Shown: positions 15,429 to 24,928, counted from the first letter of the stretch. The stretch is 31,340 bases of DNA from JAOACQ01 sp049968515 (GCA_049968515.1 JBMFQR010000021.1:1-31340); one strand, 5' to 3'. The notes: generated by a model from the letters alone, not told the origin. Made by a program: numbers and translations.

Positions 15429-18008
15429 TTAATTCAACCAGCAGACCAGCCCCAGCTCATAAGGATGTGTAAGGTTGGGGTTATATGGCACCGCCCTTAT
15501 GGTAAATTCATATCTACCACCATTTTCAGGTTTAAGAAGGGTCTTAAACCTTGCTCTGCCATTTTCAAGCACTTCTTCTAACTGCATCGGACAAACAAGA
15601 TTATCTATAATGATATTTCCTCTATCATCAATCTTTCTGTAATAAACCTCAGCCCTTATATCCTCACTCTTTATGCCACCAAGCCTTACAGTTGCTGAAA
15701 TCTCAACTCCTTCAGATATTGTTGACTCAATAAAATCCCCTGTTGGACTGACTGAATCAGGTTCAATAAAAACAGAATTCCACAGGCTTGTTATATAATT
15801 CTTCCAGAGAGCAACCTCCTTTGCAATCCTGTAATTTTCCTTTTTGTAGTTTTCACTCTGAATCATTGCTGGCACATACATTTTTGTAGTATATTCTTTT
15901 ACCATTCTGTCGGTACTGAAATTGGGAATTACAGTTTTCATTGATTCTTTCATTCTTTTTATCCATCCTGAGGGGATACCCCTTCCGTCTCTCTCATAAA
16001 ATAGAGGCACAATCTCTTTTTCAAGCTTGCTATAAATATCAAGTGCATCTTCTTTGTCCTGAAGCTCACTGTCAGGATAATCCACATCCCTTCCGATTGA
16101 CCATCCTGCCAGAGAGTTTTTAAAATATGCCTCTCTCCACCATCCATCAAGTACGCTAAAGTTTATGACACCATTGACAGGTCCTTTCTGCCCGCTTGTA
16201 CCACTTGCTTCAAGCGGTCTTCTTGGATTGTTAAGCCAGATATCCACCCCTTGTATCAGATACCTTGCAACATTCAGGTCATAATCTTCCACAAAGAATA
16301 TCTTTCCCTTAAAGCCATCCTCTTTTGCAAGATCGAATATCTGCTTTATGAACTGCTGTCCGGGTGTGTCTTTCGGGTGTGCCTTTCCAGAGAAAACAAT
16401 CTGAACAGGCATTTCTGGATTATTGAGTATTTTTTTTATCCTTTCGATATTCTTAAATATTAGAACTGCCCTCTTGTAAGTGGCGAAACGGCGCGCAAAT
16501 CCTATTGTTAAAATGTCTGGCTTCAACAATTCTCCAAGCTGATCCTCTATCTCAACATAGGAAACTCCATGCCTTATCCATTCCTCTTTTGCCCTTTTTC
16601 TAACAAACTCTATCATTCTTCTCTTCAGCTTCTGATGTGCAGCCCATAGTTCATCATCTGGAATTTCATCTATCTTTTTGAAGTATTCAGGGTTATTCAG
16701 GTTGTCTCTCCAATTATGACCTAAGTATCTGTCAAATAACTCGGAAATTTCTGGCGCTATCCAGCTTTCGGTATGGACACCGTTGGTAATGTGAGTAATT
16801 GGGTTTTCCTCTGCTGGCAGATGTTCCCAGACTTTCTGCCATAATTTTCTTGAGACATGACCATGCAACTCACTTACTCCATTGGCTCTTCCTGCCAGTT
16901 TTAAAGCTAAAACCGTAAGACTGAAAATTTGGTAACCATGGGGATCTATCTCTCTGCCGAGTTCCATAAACTCATTTTCATTAATTTTTACACTTTCCCA
17001 GTAATTCTTGAAATATTTTGCCTGAAGTTGCAAAGGAAATGCATCATTACCAGCTGGTACAGGAGTATGGGTAGTAAATACTGTGTTTGTTCTTATATAA
17101 CTTAAAGCCTCATTAAAACTAAGTCCTTCTTCCAGTACAAGATTCTTTATTCTTTCAAGTCCTGAAAAGACGGAGTGTCCCTCATTCATATGCCAGACAT
17201 CTGGTTTATAGCCGAGTTCTTTTAAAGCCTTTACACCACCCATTCCCAGAAAGATCTCCTGGGTTATTCGCATCTCCTGGTCTCCACCATAAAGCTGTGA
17301 TGTAAACCACCTATCCTCAGGCCTATTTTCTGGTGTATTTGTGTCAAGCAGTATTACTTCAATTCTACCAACTTTCACCTTCCAGATATTTGCATAAACC
17401 TTTCTGCCCGGAAGATCAACATAAATCTGAACTGGTTTGCCATCCTTAAAAACCTTCTGTAATGGCAGCTGGTTGAAATCAAGATTGTAGTATACTGCCT
17501 CCTGCCAACCTTCTGAGTTTATCCTCTGATTAAAGTAGCCCTGCTTGTATAAGAGGCCGACTCCCACTAAAGGCACTCCAATATCACTTGCACTTTTTAT
17601 ATGATCTCCAGCAAGAACTCCCAGACCACCTGAGTAAATTGGCAGTGACTCATGAAAGCCATACTCAGCTGAAAAATATGCTACAAGTTTATCCTTACAT
17701 TCCGGGAAGTTTCTGCTAAACCAGGTGTCTTTGCTATTAATGTAGTTGTCAAATGAAGATATTACCTTTTCATATAAAGATAGATAGCTTTTATTTTCGC
17801 TTGCCTTTTGTAAGGAATTCTGATCAATCTCGAGGAGAAACTTTACAGGGTTATGATAAACTCTTTCCCAGAGGATTGGGTCTATCTCAATAAACAACCT
17901 CTGTGCACTATAGTTCCATACCCACCATAAATTAAAAGCAATTTCCTTTAACCTTGAAATGGAAGAAGGCAACGAAGGTTCTATTTTTAATGTGCCTACG
18001 TATCTCAT
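15429..18008 (-). CDS. glgP: Alpha-glucan (glycogen/maltodextrin) phosphorylase
   Basis: 859 residues, GT35, of the shorter bacterial/archaeal alpha-glucan phosphorylase subfamily (start MRYVGTLKIEPSLPSSISRL with NLWWVWNYSAQRLF). It cleaves alpha-1,4-glucans with phosphate to give glucose-1-phosphate. VAYFSAEYGFHESLPIYSGGLGVLAGDH and the HMNEGHSVF block match the family, and the PLP lysine is in EASGTSGQKGPVNGV followed by FSVLDGWW. The C-terminal 110 residues are beta-rich and may bind glucan. AAGGA lies six bases before the ATG. It heads an operon with the TPR and exported genes. The upstream 289 bases (18009-18297) also hold the ridA promoter; only a weak minus-strand promoter was found there. 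Confidence 0.95.
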   Translation of the reverse strand: MRYVGTLKIEPSLPSSISRLKEIAFNLWWVWNYSAQRLFIEIDPILWERVYHNPVKFLLEIDQNSLQKASENKSYLSLYEKVISSFDNYINSKDTWFSRNFPECKDKLVAYFSAEYGFHESLPIYSGGLGVLAGDHIKSASDIGVPLVGVGLLYKQGYFNQRINSEGWQEAVYYNLDFNQLPLQKVFKDGKPVQIYVDLPGRKVYANIWKVKVGRIEVILLDTNTPENRPEDRWFTSQLYGGDQEMRITQEIFLGMGGVKALKELGYKPDVWHMNEGHSVFSGLERIKNLVLEEGLSFNEALSYIRTNTVFTTHTPVPAGNDAFPLQLQAKYFKNYWESVKINENEFMELGREIDPHGYQIFSLTVLALKLAGRANGVSELHGHVSRKLWQKVWEHLPAEENPITHITNGVHTESWIAPEISELFDRYLGHNWRDNLNNPEYFKKIDEIPDDELWAAHQKLKRRMIEFVRKRAKEEWIRHGVSYVEIEDQLGELLKPDILTIGFARRFATYKRAVLIFKNIERIKKILNNPEMPVQIVFSGKAHPKDTPGQQFIKQIFDLAKEDGFKGKIFFVEDYDLNVARYLIQGVDIWLNNPRRPLEASGTSGQKGPVNGVINFSVLDGWWREAYFKNSLAGWSIGRDVDYPDSELQDKEDALDIYSKLEKEIVPLFYERDGRGIPSGWIKRMKESMKTVIPNFSTDRMVKEYTTKMYVPAMIQSENYKKENYRIAKEVALWKNYITSLWNSVFIEPDSVSPTGDFIESTISEGVEISATVRLGGIKSEDIRAEVYYRKIDDRGNIIIDNLVCPMQLEEVLENGRARFKTLLKPENGGRYEFTIRAVPYNPNLTHPYELGLVCWLN

Positions 18009-18251
18009 TTAAATTCCTTTTATATTAACTTCAAAAAAGCCCACTTATTTCTTTATTATCAGGCAAACTTTTTATATATAGTAAAACTTTTCACAGAGTA
18101 TAACAATCCAATATATTAATTTTAATAAATATTTTTCAATAAATCAATTAAAAATGAAAAAAATTTTTCTGGATAGTTTTCAATTTTTGTAAAGGAAGAA
18201 AGATGGAGTGCTTTTTGATAGCTCCGGTATTGTTAAATTGCATAGCTTAGG

Positions 18252-18280
18252 TTGAAAAAAAAATAACAATAAGTTAAAAT
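18252..18280 (+). promoter_or_regulatory. Promoter of the ridA-carbamoyltransferase operon
   Basis: TTGAAA (18252-18257), 17 bases, TAAAAT (18275-18280). Transcription would start near 18287, right at the GGAG ribosome site before the ridA ATG at 18298, so the leader would be very short. Confidence 0.6.
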
Positions 18281-18297
18281 CTAATCGGAGTAAAAAG

Positions 18298-18690
18298 ATG
18301 AAAAATATACAATTTTTAGATTCTTCGGTTTCAAAACCGATAGGTCCCTACTCAACTATGGCAAAGGTAGGCGGTTTTTTATTCCTTTCAGGACAGATTG
18401 CACTGGATGCTGAGAAAGGAGAATTGAAAGGGGATACTATATCCGAACAAACAGTGCAGATATTAAAAAATATTGAAGTTATAATTTCAGAGGCTGGCTA
18501 TTCAAAGGAGAATATCTTTAAATGTGTGATTTACTTGAGGAATATGAAAGATTTTAATGAGATGAATGAGGTTTATAAAAACTTTTTCGGAAGCCATAAG
18601 CCTGTGAGGACTACGGTAGAAGTGTCAAGCCTTCCCCGAAATGCACTTATAGAAATAGAAGTTAGTTGTTTTAAAGAAGAGGAGAAATAA
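18298..18690 (+). CDS. ridA: RidA family reactive-intermediate deaminase (YjgF/YER057c/UK114)
   Basis: 130 residues, standard length of this trimeric cytoplasmic family. KPIGPYSTMAKVGGFLFLSGQIALD is the typical N-terminus; R104 in KPVRTTVEV matches the catalytic arginine that binds imine substrates, and the NALIEIEV ending is conserved. RidA hydrolyses 2-aminoacrylate and other enamine/imine intermediates made by PLP enzymes such as threonine dehydratase, which otherwise inactivate PLP enzymes. GGAG lies seven bases before the ATG. The stop is one base from the SxtK-like start, so it belongs to the carbamoyltransferase operon; what reactive product it would clear there is unknown. Confidence 0.93.
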   Translation: MKNIQFLDSSVSKPIGPYSTMAKVGGFLFLSGQIALDAEKGELKGDTISEQTVQILKNIEVIISEAGYSKENIFKCVIYLRNMKDFNEMNEVYKNFFGSHKPVRTTVEVSSLPRNALIEIEVSCFKEEEK

Positions 18691-18691
18691 A

Positions 18692-18850
18692 ATGGGAAAG
18701 ACAAGATTAATCAGAGAATTCTTTGAGTATGTGAAACAGAACAAAAAGCTATGGCTTATTCCACTGCTTATACTGCTTGGAATAATAGGTTTGGCAATAA
18801 TAGTCTCACAGTCACAGGCCATTGCACCTTTTATTTATTCTCTATTTTAA
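18692..18850 (+). CDS. SxtK-like small membrane protein (DUF5989 family)
   Basis: 52 residues, too short for standard gene calling but clear from context. A basic N-terminal helix (MGKTRLIREFFEYVKQNKKL) is followed by one transmembrane segment (about 21-40) and the SQSQAIAPFIYSLF tail. Proteins of this form (DUF5989, also the SxtK position in the saxitoxin clusters) sit directly beside a carbamoyltransferase and an SxtJ protein in many bacteria. AGGAG lies seven bases before the ATG. It begins one base after ridA and ends six bases before the carbamoyltransferase, whose start lacks its own ribosome site and probably relies on this gene. Its function is unknown; a membrane tether for the carbamoyltransferase is a reasonable guess. 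Confidence 0.85.
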   Translation: MGKTRLIREFFEYVKQNKKLWLIPLLILLGIIGLAIIVSQSQAIAPFIYSLF

Positions 18851-18856
18851 TAAGTT

Positions 18857-20671
18857 ATGCTTAAAATTCTTGGGATTTCAGCATTTTATCATGATTCAGC
18901 CGCCGCACTTGTAATTGATGGCGATATTGTTGCAGCTGCACAGGAAGAAAGGTTTACAAGAAAAAAGGGAGATGCAGACTTCCCGATAAATGCTATAAAT
19001 TACTGTCTTAAAGAAGGGGGGCTTGAGGTAAATCAGCTTGATGCAATTGTATTCTATGACAAGCCGATTGTGAAGTTTGAGAGAATAATTGCTTCTTATA
19101 TACACAGAGCTCCAGCTGGCTTAAGATCATTTCTTCAGGCAATACCTATTTGGCTTAAATCAAAGCTATGGACTGAAGATGAGATAAAAAGAAGACTTGG
19201 ATACAAAAAAGAGATATTTTTTACCTCTCACCACCAGTCTCATGCAGCAAGTGCCTTTTTTCCCTCTCCATTTGAAGAGGCTGCAATTCTAACAGTTGAT
19301 GGGGTGGGGGAATGGGATACAACCACTATAGGCTATGGAAGGCAGAATCAGATAACTTTGCTTAAAAAAATATGCTTTCCTCACTCTCTCGGGCTGCTTT
19401 ACTCCGCATTTACATACTACTGCGGCTTTAAAGTAAATTCTGGAGAGTACAAACTTATGGGACTTGCACCTTATGGTAAACCAGTATATCTTGATTTAAT
19501 AAAAGGTGAGCTTATAAAAATTGCTCCAGATGGTTCATATTTAATTAATGAGAAATTCTTTGACTACATTTCTGGACTTAAGATGATAAATAAGAAGTTT
19601 GAAAAACTATTTGGCAGAAAAGCCTTAAATCCAGATGAAACACCAGACCAATTCTATATGAACATTGCTGCCTCAATTCAGGCCCTTTTCAATGAAATAA
19701 TGGTTCTTATAGCAAAGGAAGCAAAAAGAATAACATCCCTTGATAATCTTACAATAGCAGGTGGAGTGGGGTTAAATTGTGTTTCAAACTCACACATTTT
19801 AAGAGAGGCTGAATTTAAGGATGTATGGGTTCAACCTGCGGCTGGTGATGCTGGAGGGGCACTTGGTGCAGCCCTTTATGCTTATTATTCTTACTTTAAA
19901 AAGCCACGAAAGATAATTAACAAAAAGGACTTTCAGAAATCTTCCTATCTTGGTCCTCAATTTGATGACAATGAGATTGAAAAGACACTGCTAAAATACA
20001 ACGCAAAATATCATATTCTGCCAGTAGACAGATTAATTAAAGAGGTGGCAGAGCAGATAGCAAAACAGAAGGTTGTTGGTTTTTTCCGTGGAAGAATGGA
20101 GTTTGGTCCGAGAGCACTCGGCAACAGATCAATACTTGGAGACCCGAGATCTGAAGATATGCAATCAGTTATGAATCTTAAGATAAAGTTTCGTGAATCC
20201 TTCAGACCATTTGCTCCATCGGTAAAACTGGAGAGAGTGGGAGATTTTTTTGAGTGGGATAGAGCGTCTCCATATATGCTTTTTGTTGCAAATGTGAAAA
20301 GAGAGCTACTTACAAATATAGACACTACTGGCAGGACTGGTCTTGAGCTTCTCAAACTCAAAAGATCAACTCTTCCAGCAATTACACATGTTGACAATTC
20401 AGCAAGGATACAGACAGTTTCATATGAAGACAATTCTGTTTTTTATGATTTAATCTCAGAATTTGAAAGGATAAGCGGTGTTCCTGTTTTGATCAATACA
20501 TCCTTTAATGTCAGGGGGGAACCAATAGTTTGCACTCCAGAGGATGCCTATCTTTGCTTTATGGGAACAAATATGGATATTCTTGTGATTGAAAATTTTA
20601 TACTTTATAAAGAGGAGCAGGATAAAAATGTGGAGTTATCAAAATGGAAAAGCACAATAACGAAAGATTAA
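18857..20671 (+). CDS. Carbamoyltransferase, NodU/CmcH/SxtI family
   Basis: 604 residues, full length. The N-terminal ASKHA/Kae1-like domain starts LKILGISAFYHDSAAALV and holds SHHQSHAASAFFPSPF (residues 123-138), whose histidines bind the metal and carbamoyl-AMP intermediate; the C-terminal domain has FFRGRMEFGPRALGNRSIL (about 408-426) and LINTSFNVRGEPIV. These enzymes make carbamoyl-AMP from carbamoyl phosphate and ATP and move the carbamoyl group to a hydroxyl of an acceptor such as a nodulation factor, cephem or saxitoxin. The acceptor here is unknown and no biosynthetic enzymes flank it. It is the centre of the SxtK-SxtI-SxtJ-like trio, with six bases from the first and a 28-base overlap with the last. 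Confidence 0.93.
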   Translation: MLKILGISAFYHDSAAALVIDGDIVAAAQEERFTRKKGDADFPINAINYCLKEGGLEVNQLDAIVFYDKPIVKFERIIASYIHRAPAGLRSFLQAIPIWLKSKLWTEDEIKRRLGYKKEIFFTSHHQSHAASAFFPSPFEEAAILTVDGVGEWDTTTIGYGRQNQITLLKKICFPHSLGLLYSAFTYYCGFKVNSGEYKLMGLAPYGKPVYLDLIKGELIKIAPDGSYLINEKFFDYISGLKMINKKFEKLFGRKALNPDETPDQFYMNIAASIQALFNEIMVLIAKEAKRITSLDNLTIAGGVGLNCVSNSHILREAEFKDVWVQPAAGDAGGALGAALYAYYSYFKKPRKIINKKDFQKSSYLGPQFDDNEIEKTLLKYNAKYHILPVDRLIKEVAEQIAKQKVVGFFRGRMEFGPRALGNRSILGDPRSEDMQSVMNLKIKFRESFRPFAPSVKLERVGDFFEWDRASPYMLFVANVKRELLTNIDTTGRTGLELLKLKRSTLPAITHVDNSARIQTVSYEDNSVFYDLISEFERISGVPVLINTSFNVRGEPIVCTPEDAYLCFMGTNMDILVIENFILYKEEQDKNVELSKWKSTITKD

Positions 20672-21039
20672 AATTAAGAAATTTTGGTATTTCATTTTCT
20701 ATAGGAATGACACTTTTATTCACAATAGGAATAATAAAGAAATTCAGTTTGCCATTTTTAATTATTATTGGAATAACTGGGATATTTCACATTTTTTCTG
20801 TATTTAAACCAGAATTCTTAAAATTTACAAACTACATTACTTCAAAGCTTTTTTTCCTAATAGGCAGTATCATAACAAACCTTTTTCTTATTTTATTTTT
20901 CTACCTTGTGTTTACTCCCTTTGCAATAATATTAAGAATATCAGGTAAGGATGAGATAAAAAATAACTCAAAATTTCCTCACTGGATAGACATAAAACAG
21001 GAAGAAAATAATCCAGAAAGGATAAAAAAACTTTATTAA
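20644..21039 (+). CDS. SxtJ family membrane protein
   Basis: 131 residues, about three membrane segments (residues 13-28, 36-52, 65-95), then a polar C-terminus. FGISFSIGMTLLF near the start, the FKPEFL link and the FYLVFTPFAIILRISGKDEI block, followed by a W-x-D-containing tail, are the SxtJ pattern seen beside carbamoyltransferases. The role is unknown. The ATG at 20644 lies inside the carbamoyltransferase end and has GGAG eight bases upstream, so production of the two is coupled. Confidence 0.85.
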   Translation: MEKHNNERLKLRNFGISFSIGMTLLFTIGIIKKFSLPFLIIIGITGIFHIFSVFKPEFLKFTNYITSKLFFLIGSIITNLFLILFFYLVFTPFAIILRISGKDEIKNNSKFPHWIDIKQEENNPERIKKLY

Positions 21040-21053
21040 ATATGGAGAAATAT

Positions 21054-21626
21054 ATGCATGAAGGAAACATAGAAATAATAAAGGAATTTTTGGAAAAGTT
21101 TATTGAAATGAACATAGGCATAGAAATGAGCTTTAAATTTATAACAGCTTCCATTGAAGTTGGTTATTTTAAAGATGCCTATAAAGGTACAGATCTGGCA
21201 GGATCATATTTTGGCTTTCTTGCATCCCTTTCGGATTTTGAAGGAAAGAAATTTTTCAAAATACTTGAAATCTTTGTCTCTATATTGAGCAAAATTGTGA
21301 TATATAGACAACCACCTGATTTTGAAGCTTATAAAGAGATTGAGAAGCTATCACTAAATGAGGACATTGATATTATAAATATGATAGCCACTATACTTAT
21401 ATATCTTCATAAGATATGTAAAGACACCACCTTTTATTCAATCAATTTCAATCAAATATACTCAACGGCGGAAGAGCTTGAAGAGCTTTCAGTTTCAAAA
21501 CTTAAAAAATCATTGCCTCTACATATAGATAGAGAGATCTTTGATGCCAGAATAATTCTTATATTTATTGCTCTATCCCTCTGGTTTGGTTTTTACTCCC
21601 TCAAGATGAAGATTTCAGAAAATTAA
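21054..21626 (+). CDS. Unknown protein with C-terminal membrane segment
   Basis: 190 residues from the ATG at 21054, which has GGAG six bases upstream; an in-frame ATG at 21042 without a ribosome site would add four residues. I recognise no family. The bulk is predicted to be helical and soluble, with acidic patches (EELEELSVSKLKK) and no catalytic motif that I can see. About residues 162-182 form a single C-terminal hydrophobic segment (IILIFIALSLWFGFYSL) followed by a short basic tail, the layout of a tail-anchored protein with the body in the cytoplasm. It follows SxtJ by 14 bases, in the place where other carbamoyltransferase cassettes often have an SGNH-type hydrolase, and completes the operon. 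Confidence 0.75.
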   Translation: MHEGNIEIIKEFLEKFIEMNIGIEMSFKFITASIEVGYFKDAYKGTDLAGSYFGFLASLSDFEGKKFFKILEIFVSILSKIVIYRQPPDFEAYKEIEKLSLNEDIDIINMIATILIYLHKICKDTTFYSINFNQIYSTAEELEELSVSKLKKSLPLHIDREIFDARIILIFIALSLWFGFYSLKMKISEN

Positions 21627-21666
21627 GTTTTGTCATTGGCTGAAAGATTCTTCATTCAGTCTATTT

Positions 21667-21695
21667 TTGCAAAAAGATGAGAAATTAGTTATAAT
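21667..21695 (+). promoter_or_regulatory. Promoter of the lytic transglycosylase gene
   Basis: TTGCAA (21667-21672), 17 bases, TATAAT (21690-21695). It gives a leader of about 105 bases before the ATG at 21806; I saw no strong structure in that leader. Confidence 0.65.
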
Positions 21696-21805
21696 TTTAA
21701 TATAGATGTTAATAATGTGGGGCTTTAAGTGATTATAAAAAGTGTAATGTTTTTCTGGTAGCGTTAAGCTTTTGGGATTTGTAAATCAATAAAAAGGCGT
21801 CTTTA

Positions 21806-23971
21806 ATGAAAAAGCTTTTCTTATTTCTTTTTTGCTATGTTTTTGTAGTTATATCTCTTGCTCATACAAAAGGTTATAAAGAATACTACAGTGAGTTTTC
21901 GTTTAGAAACTGTGTTGTTTCTCTCCTTGATAATACCAACCTTACCGAAATCGATTTCTACATTCTGGCAAATTCTTATAATCAGATGAAAGATTATTCT
22001 AATGCAGGAGTTTTCTTTTCTAAAATTACTAACAATCCTTTCAAGAATGAGCTACTCAGAGATTTTTTTCTGTATGGTTATTTTGATTATATAAAAAAGA
22101 CGATGGTTTTTGAAAAATTTCCTATCAAGGATTATCTTTTTCTTTCAAACTTTTTAAAAAATTACTCCAATAGTATTTTTTATAAAGAAATGGAAGAGAC
22201 TTATCTTGCTTTGCTGTGGAAGGGTGGCTATTTTGAAAGAATATTGAGTATAAACACAGAGAATAAGATTTATCCACTAATTGCAAATCTTATTCTGACA
22301 AATCTTAATGTGCTTGATAACAACAGACTTGAAACTTCTCATATTCAATATCTTGTAAATTATTTTGATCTAATAGATTCTAAGGTAATAGAGAAATTCA
22401 GCCAGAAGAATTTAGAGGATATTATTTTTTATCTCTTAAATAGAAACAAATATAGTGAAGCAAAGAAGATGCTTGAGCTATATCTCTATCGATATGGAAA
22501 TTATGATTTTTATAACAGAAATATAGCCTATTTGAGCTATAAGACTGGAGAAAAGATAGAGGCTATTAATTATCTTGAGAAATATGTCAGGAATGGAAGG
22601 ATGGTAAGCTGGAAGAGCTTTCAGACGCTTTTAGATATTTTGTTGAGAGAAGGTTATGTTGACAGAGCATATGAACTTATAAAAAGATATAAGGATTTTT
22701 ATGCACCTGTTTCTTATGCCTACTGGATTAAGATTTCAAAGAAGTCAGATAAGTATCAGGAATTATTTGACTGGTTCAAAAGAATTTCAAAGAGGGTTGA
22801 GCTCTTACCTGAACAGAAAAAAGAGATCTTTAGGGTTTTACTCAGAAATGATATGTCGCTGGCTGTAAGAATGTTAAGTTTAACTTCGGTTGATGAAAAG
22901 AATTATTATTACCTTTATGTTTCGGCACTTATTGATTATCATAATGATAGAAAGAAAAGTGCCTACAAGAAATTTCTTGAAATTGTATTAAATTATCCCT
23001 TTACTTATGAATGGATGATAAGTCTAAAATATGAAAGAGAATTAAGAGAGAAAAATTATGAATGGTTCAGACTAAAACTGAGAAAAAAGATAGCCTCTCT
23101 AAGAGAGAAAAGTAGTTTTTCTAAAAATGATTGCTTATTTGTAACCTCTCTTGATTTTGTAGAGCTTCCCTTGAGCGATAAAGTAAAGGCAAAATTGAAA
23201 AGAAAGTCTAAAGAGCCTATTTTGGAGTTAAAAAGAGAATTAAAAGAAAGACTTAAAACTGCAAATGCAGAGTTTAAAAAATTCTTTGAACTTGAAAGCA
23301 GTATTCCAGATTTTATGTCTTTTGAGAGAGTTTTGTTAATTGATAAAATTATTGGATCAAAGAAAAATTTACTTTTTTATAATAATTATGATTTCTTGAA
23401 GAATAAGGGATTGTCTGACTTTTCTGTACCAACTCTCAATTCTTATTTTGTAAGTTTTTTAGATGGCAGGGAGAATCTTTTCCTGCTCGACAAAGAAGAG
23501 TTAGTGAAGGTTTTTCCTACAAATTATCTTGTTGATATTGAAGCTGTAGCTGGCAATCTCACAAATTCAATACTTGCACTTTCACTTTTAAGGGAGGAAA
23601 GTCATTTTAAAAAGGATGCCATTTCACCGGCTGGTGCGATTGGGGTTGCACAACTTATGCCTGCTACTTTTAATATTCTTAAGGAACAGCTTAAAGTAGA
23701 AGCAAATATATATGACTTTCAGGATAATTTTAAATTAGGACTAATCCATTTTGATTACCTGTTGAAAAGATACAACAACCGGGTTTATGCTTTTGCTGCC
23801 TATAACTCAGGTGAAGCTAATGTTAATAGATGGATAAAGAGATATAGATTGCCTGATGAGTTATGGGTGGAGTGCATTGAGTATAATGAGACTTATTACT
23901 ATGTAAGAAAGATACTTTTCTCTTATTTTATGTATAGTTATCTATTATCTGACAGGATTACAAATTTATAA
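21806..23971 (+). CDS. Soluble lytic murein transglycosylase (SLT, GH23)
   Basis: 721 residues. A signal peptide (MKKLFLFLFCYVFVVISLAH, cleaved near 20) exports it to the periplasm. Residues 40-560 are a long helical superhelix-type region, as in Slt70. The C-terminal SLT domain (about 580-710) has LREESHFKKDAISPAGAIGV with catalytic E598, AQLMPATF, and AAYNSGEANVNRW, the three GH23 motifs. The enzyme cuts the MurNAc-GlcNAc bond and leaves a 1,6-anhydro end for wall turnover or insertion of envelope machines. AAGG lies seven bases before the ATG. It is monocistronic, with its own promoter, and converges with the SPFH gene, 11 bases away. Confidence 0.93.
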   Translation: MKKLFLFLFCYVFVVISLAHTKGYKEYYSEFSFRNCVVSLLDNTNLTEIDFYILANSYNQMKDYSNAGVFFSKITNNPFKNELLRDFFLYGYFDYIKKTMVFEKFPIKDYLFLSNFLKNYSNSIFYKEMEETYLALLWKGGYFERILSINTENKIYPLIANLILTNLNVLDNNRLETSHIQYLVNYFDLIDSKVIEKFSQKNLEDIIFYLLNRNKYSEAKKMLELYLYRYGNYDFYNRNIAYLSYKTGEKIEAINYLEKYVRNGRMVSWKSFQTLLDILLREGYVDRAYELIKRYKDFYAPVSYAYWIKISKKSDKYQELFDWFKRISKRVELLPEQKKEIFRVLLRNDMSLAVRMLSLTSVDEKNYYYLYVSALIDYHNDRKKSAYKKFLEIVLNYPFTYEWMISLKYERELREKNYEWFRLKLRKKIASLREKSSFSKNDCLFVTSLDFVELPLSDKVKAKLKRKSKEPILELKRELKERLKTANAEFKKFFELESSIPDFMSFERVLLIDKIIGSKKNLLFYNNYDFLKNKGLSDFSVPTLNSYFVSFLDGRENLFLLDKEELVKVFPTNYLVDIEAVAGNLTNSILALSLLREESHFKKDAISPAGAIGVAQLMPATFNILKEQLKVEANIYDFQDNFKLGLIHFDYLLKRYNNRVYAFAAYNSGEANVNRWIKRYRLPDELWVECIEYNETYYYVRKILFSYFMYSYLLSDRITNL

Positions 23972-23982
23972 TATATTTTGGC

Positions 23983-24879
23983 TTATTTTACTCCATTCAG
24001 TATCAGGGGTATTCCGGCTGCATTGGGGCTTGTCGGCATTATAACAAATGTTGTATTTGATGAACCTGCAAGTTCTTTGTATGCCTGTATTGCTTCATGT
24101 TGCAGATAAGCCGGTGTTAGTGTTGAATTAATTATCTTTTGTGCTTCGGCAAGTCCTTTGGCTTCGATGATTTTAATTTTTGCTTCTTCTTCAGCCTTTT
24201 GTTTCTTGAATGCCATTGCCTCTGCTTCTTGCTGGGCTTTGAGCTTCATCTGGATTGCATCTTCTACTTCTTTGGGAAGATAGATAGCTCTTATAAGAAA
24301 GCTGTCAATTACAATGCCTTTTGGCTTCAATTTTGTGGAAAGAATATTTTCTACTTCTTTTGATACCTCTTCTCTTTTAATGGAGTATATTTCATCAGCG
24401 TTATACTTGCTGATAACATTACGAATTTCTGTCCTTATTACAGGAAGCAGAATTTTTTTTACTAACTCATCAAGATTTGTGGCATAAGAAGAGTATACCT
24501 CAGGCATCATTGATTCATTTAGCCTGTAGAGCGTTGTGCAATCAGTCTTTATCATAAGTCCATTTATAACTCTTGCATCTATGGCGTCTTCTCCAGCAAG
24601 AGTGAGTTCCTGCAATCTTGATGGGAATGTAATTATTTTGACGTAAGGAGGAACAAGATTCAAACCACTTCTTAATGGTTTACTTGACACATTGCCGAGA
24701 AATATATAGACACCTGTATAACCTGCAGGAATTACAACCAATGAGGATATTATAAGCAAGATAAACCCACCTAAAAACATCAAAAAAGCAATAATCCTGC
24801 CGCCCTTTTTAAAAAGTGGCTTGATGAAAAGTATTATTGAGAGCAATATAATTAAAATGGCGATTATGAACTTAAGCAT
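23983..24879 (-). CDS. SPFH/prohibitin family membrane protein
   Basis: 298 residues. Two hydrophobic N-terminal segments (about 2-22 and 30-52) anchor it in the membrane. The prohibitin/SPFH domain (about 48-215) begins VVIPAGYTGVYIFLGNV and includes the RLQELTLAG and DSFLIRAIYLPKEVEDAI blocks. It is followed by an alanine/glutamate/lysine-rich coiled coil (about 215-265), then a short C-terminus. Bacterial family members form membrane rings that organise proteases such as FtsH (HflK/HflC) or lipid domains. No FtsH or NfeD partner adjoins, so the role is open. AGGAGG is six bases before the ATG, and the promoter at 24900-24928 gives it a single-gene unit. Confidence 0.92.
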   Translation of the reverse strand: MLKFIIAILIILLSIILFIKPLFKKGGRIIAFLMFLGGFILLIISSLVVIPAGYTGVYIFLGNVSSKPLRSGLNLVPPYVKIITFPSRLQELTLAGEDAIDARVINGLMIKTDCTTLYRLNESMMPEVYSSYATNLDELVKKILLPVIRTEIRNVISKYNADEIYSIKREEVSKEVENILSTKLKPKGIVIDSFLIRAIYLPKEVEDAIQMKLKAQQEAEAMAFKKQKAEEEAKIKIIEAKGLAEAQKIINSTLTPAYLQHEAIQAYKELAGSSNTTFVIMPTSPNAAGIPLILNGVK

Positions 24880-24899
24880 ATTTTACCTCCTGAGAGTTA

Positions 24900-24928
24900 A
24901 TTTTACAATTTTATTAAAATATTTGCAA
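24900..24928 (-). promoter_or_regulatory. Promoter of the SPFH gene
   Basis: On the minus strand TTGCAA (24923-24928) and TAAAAT (24900-24905) are 17 bases apart, between the upstream operon's terminator and the AGGAGG of the SPFH gene. Confidence 0.6.
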
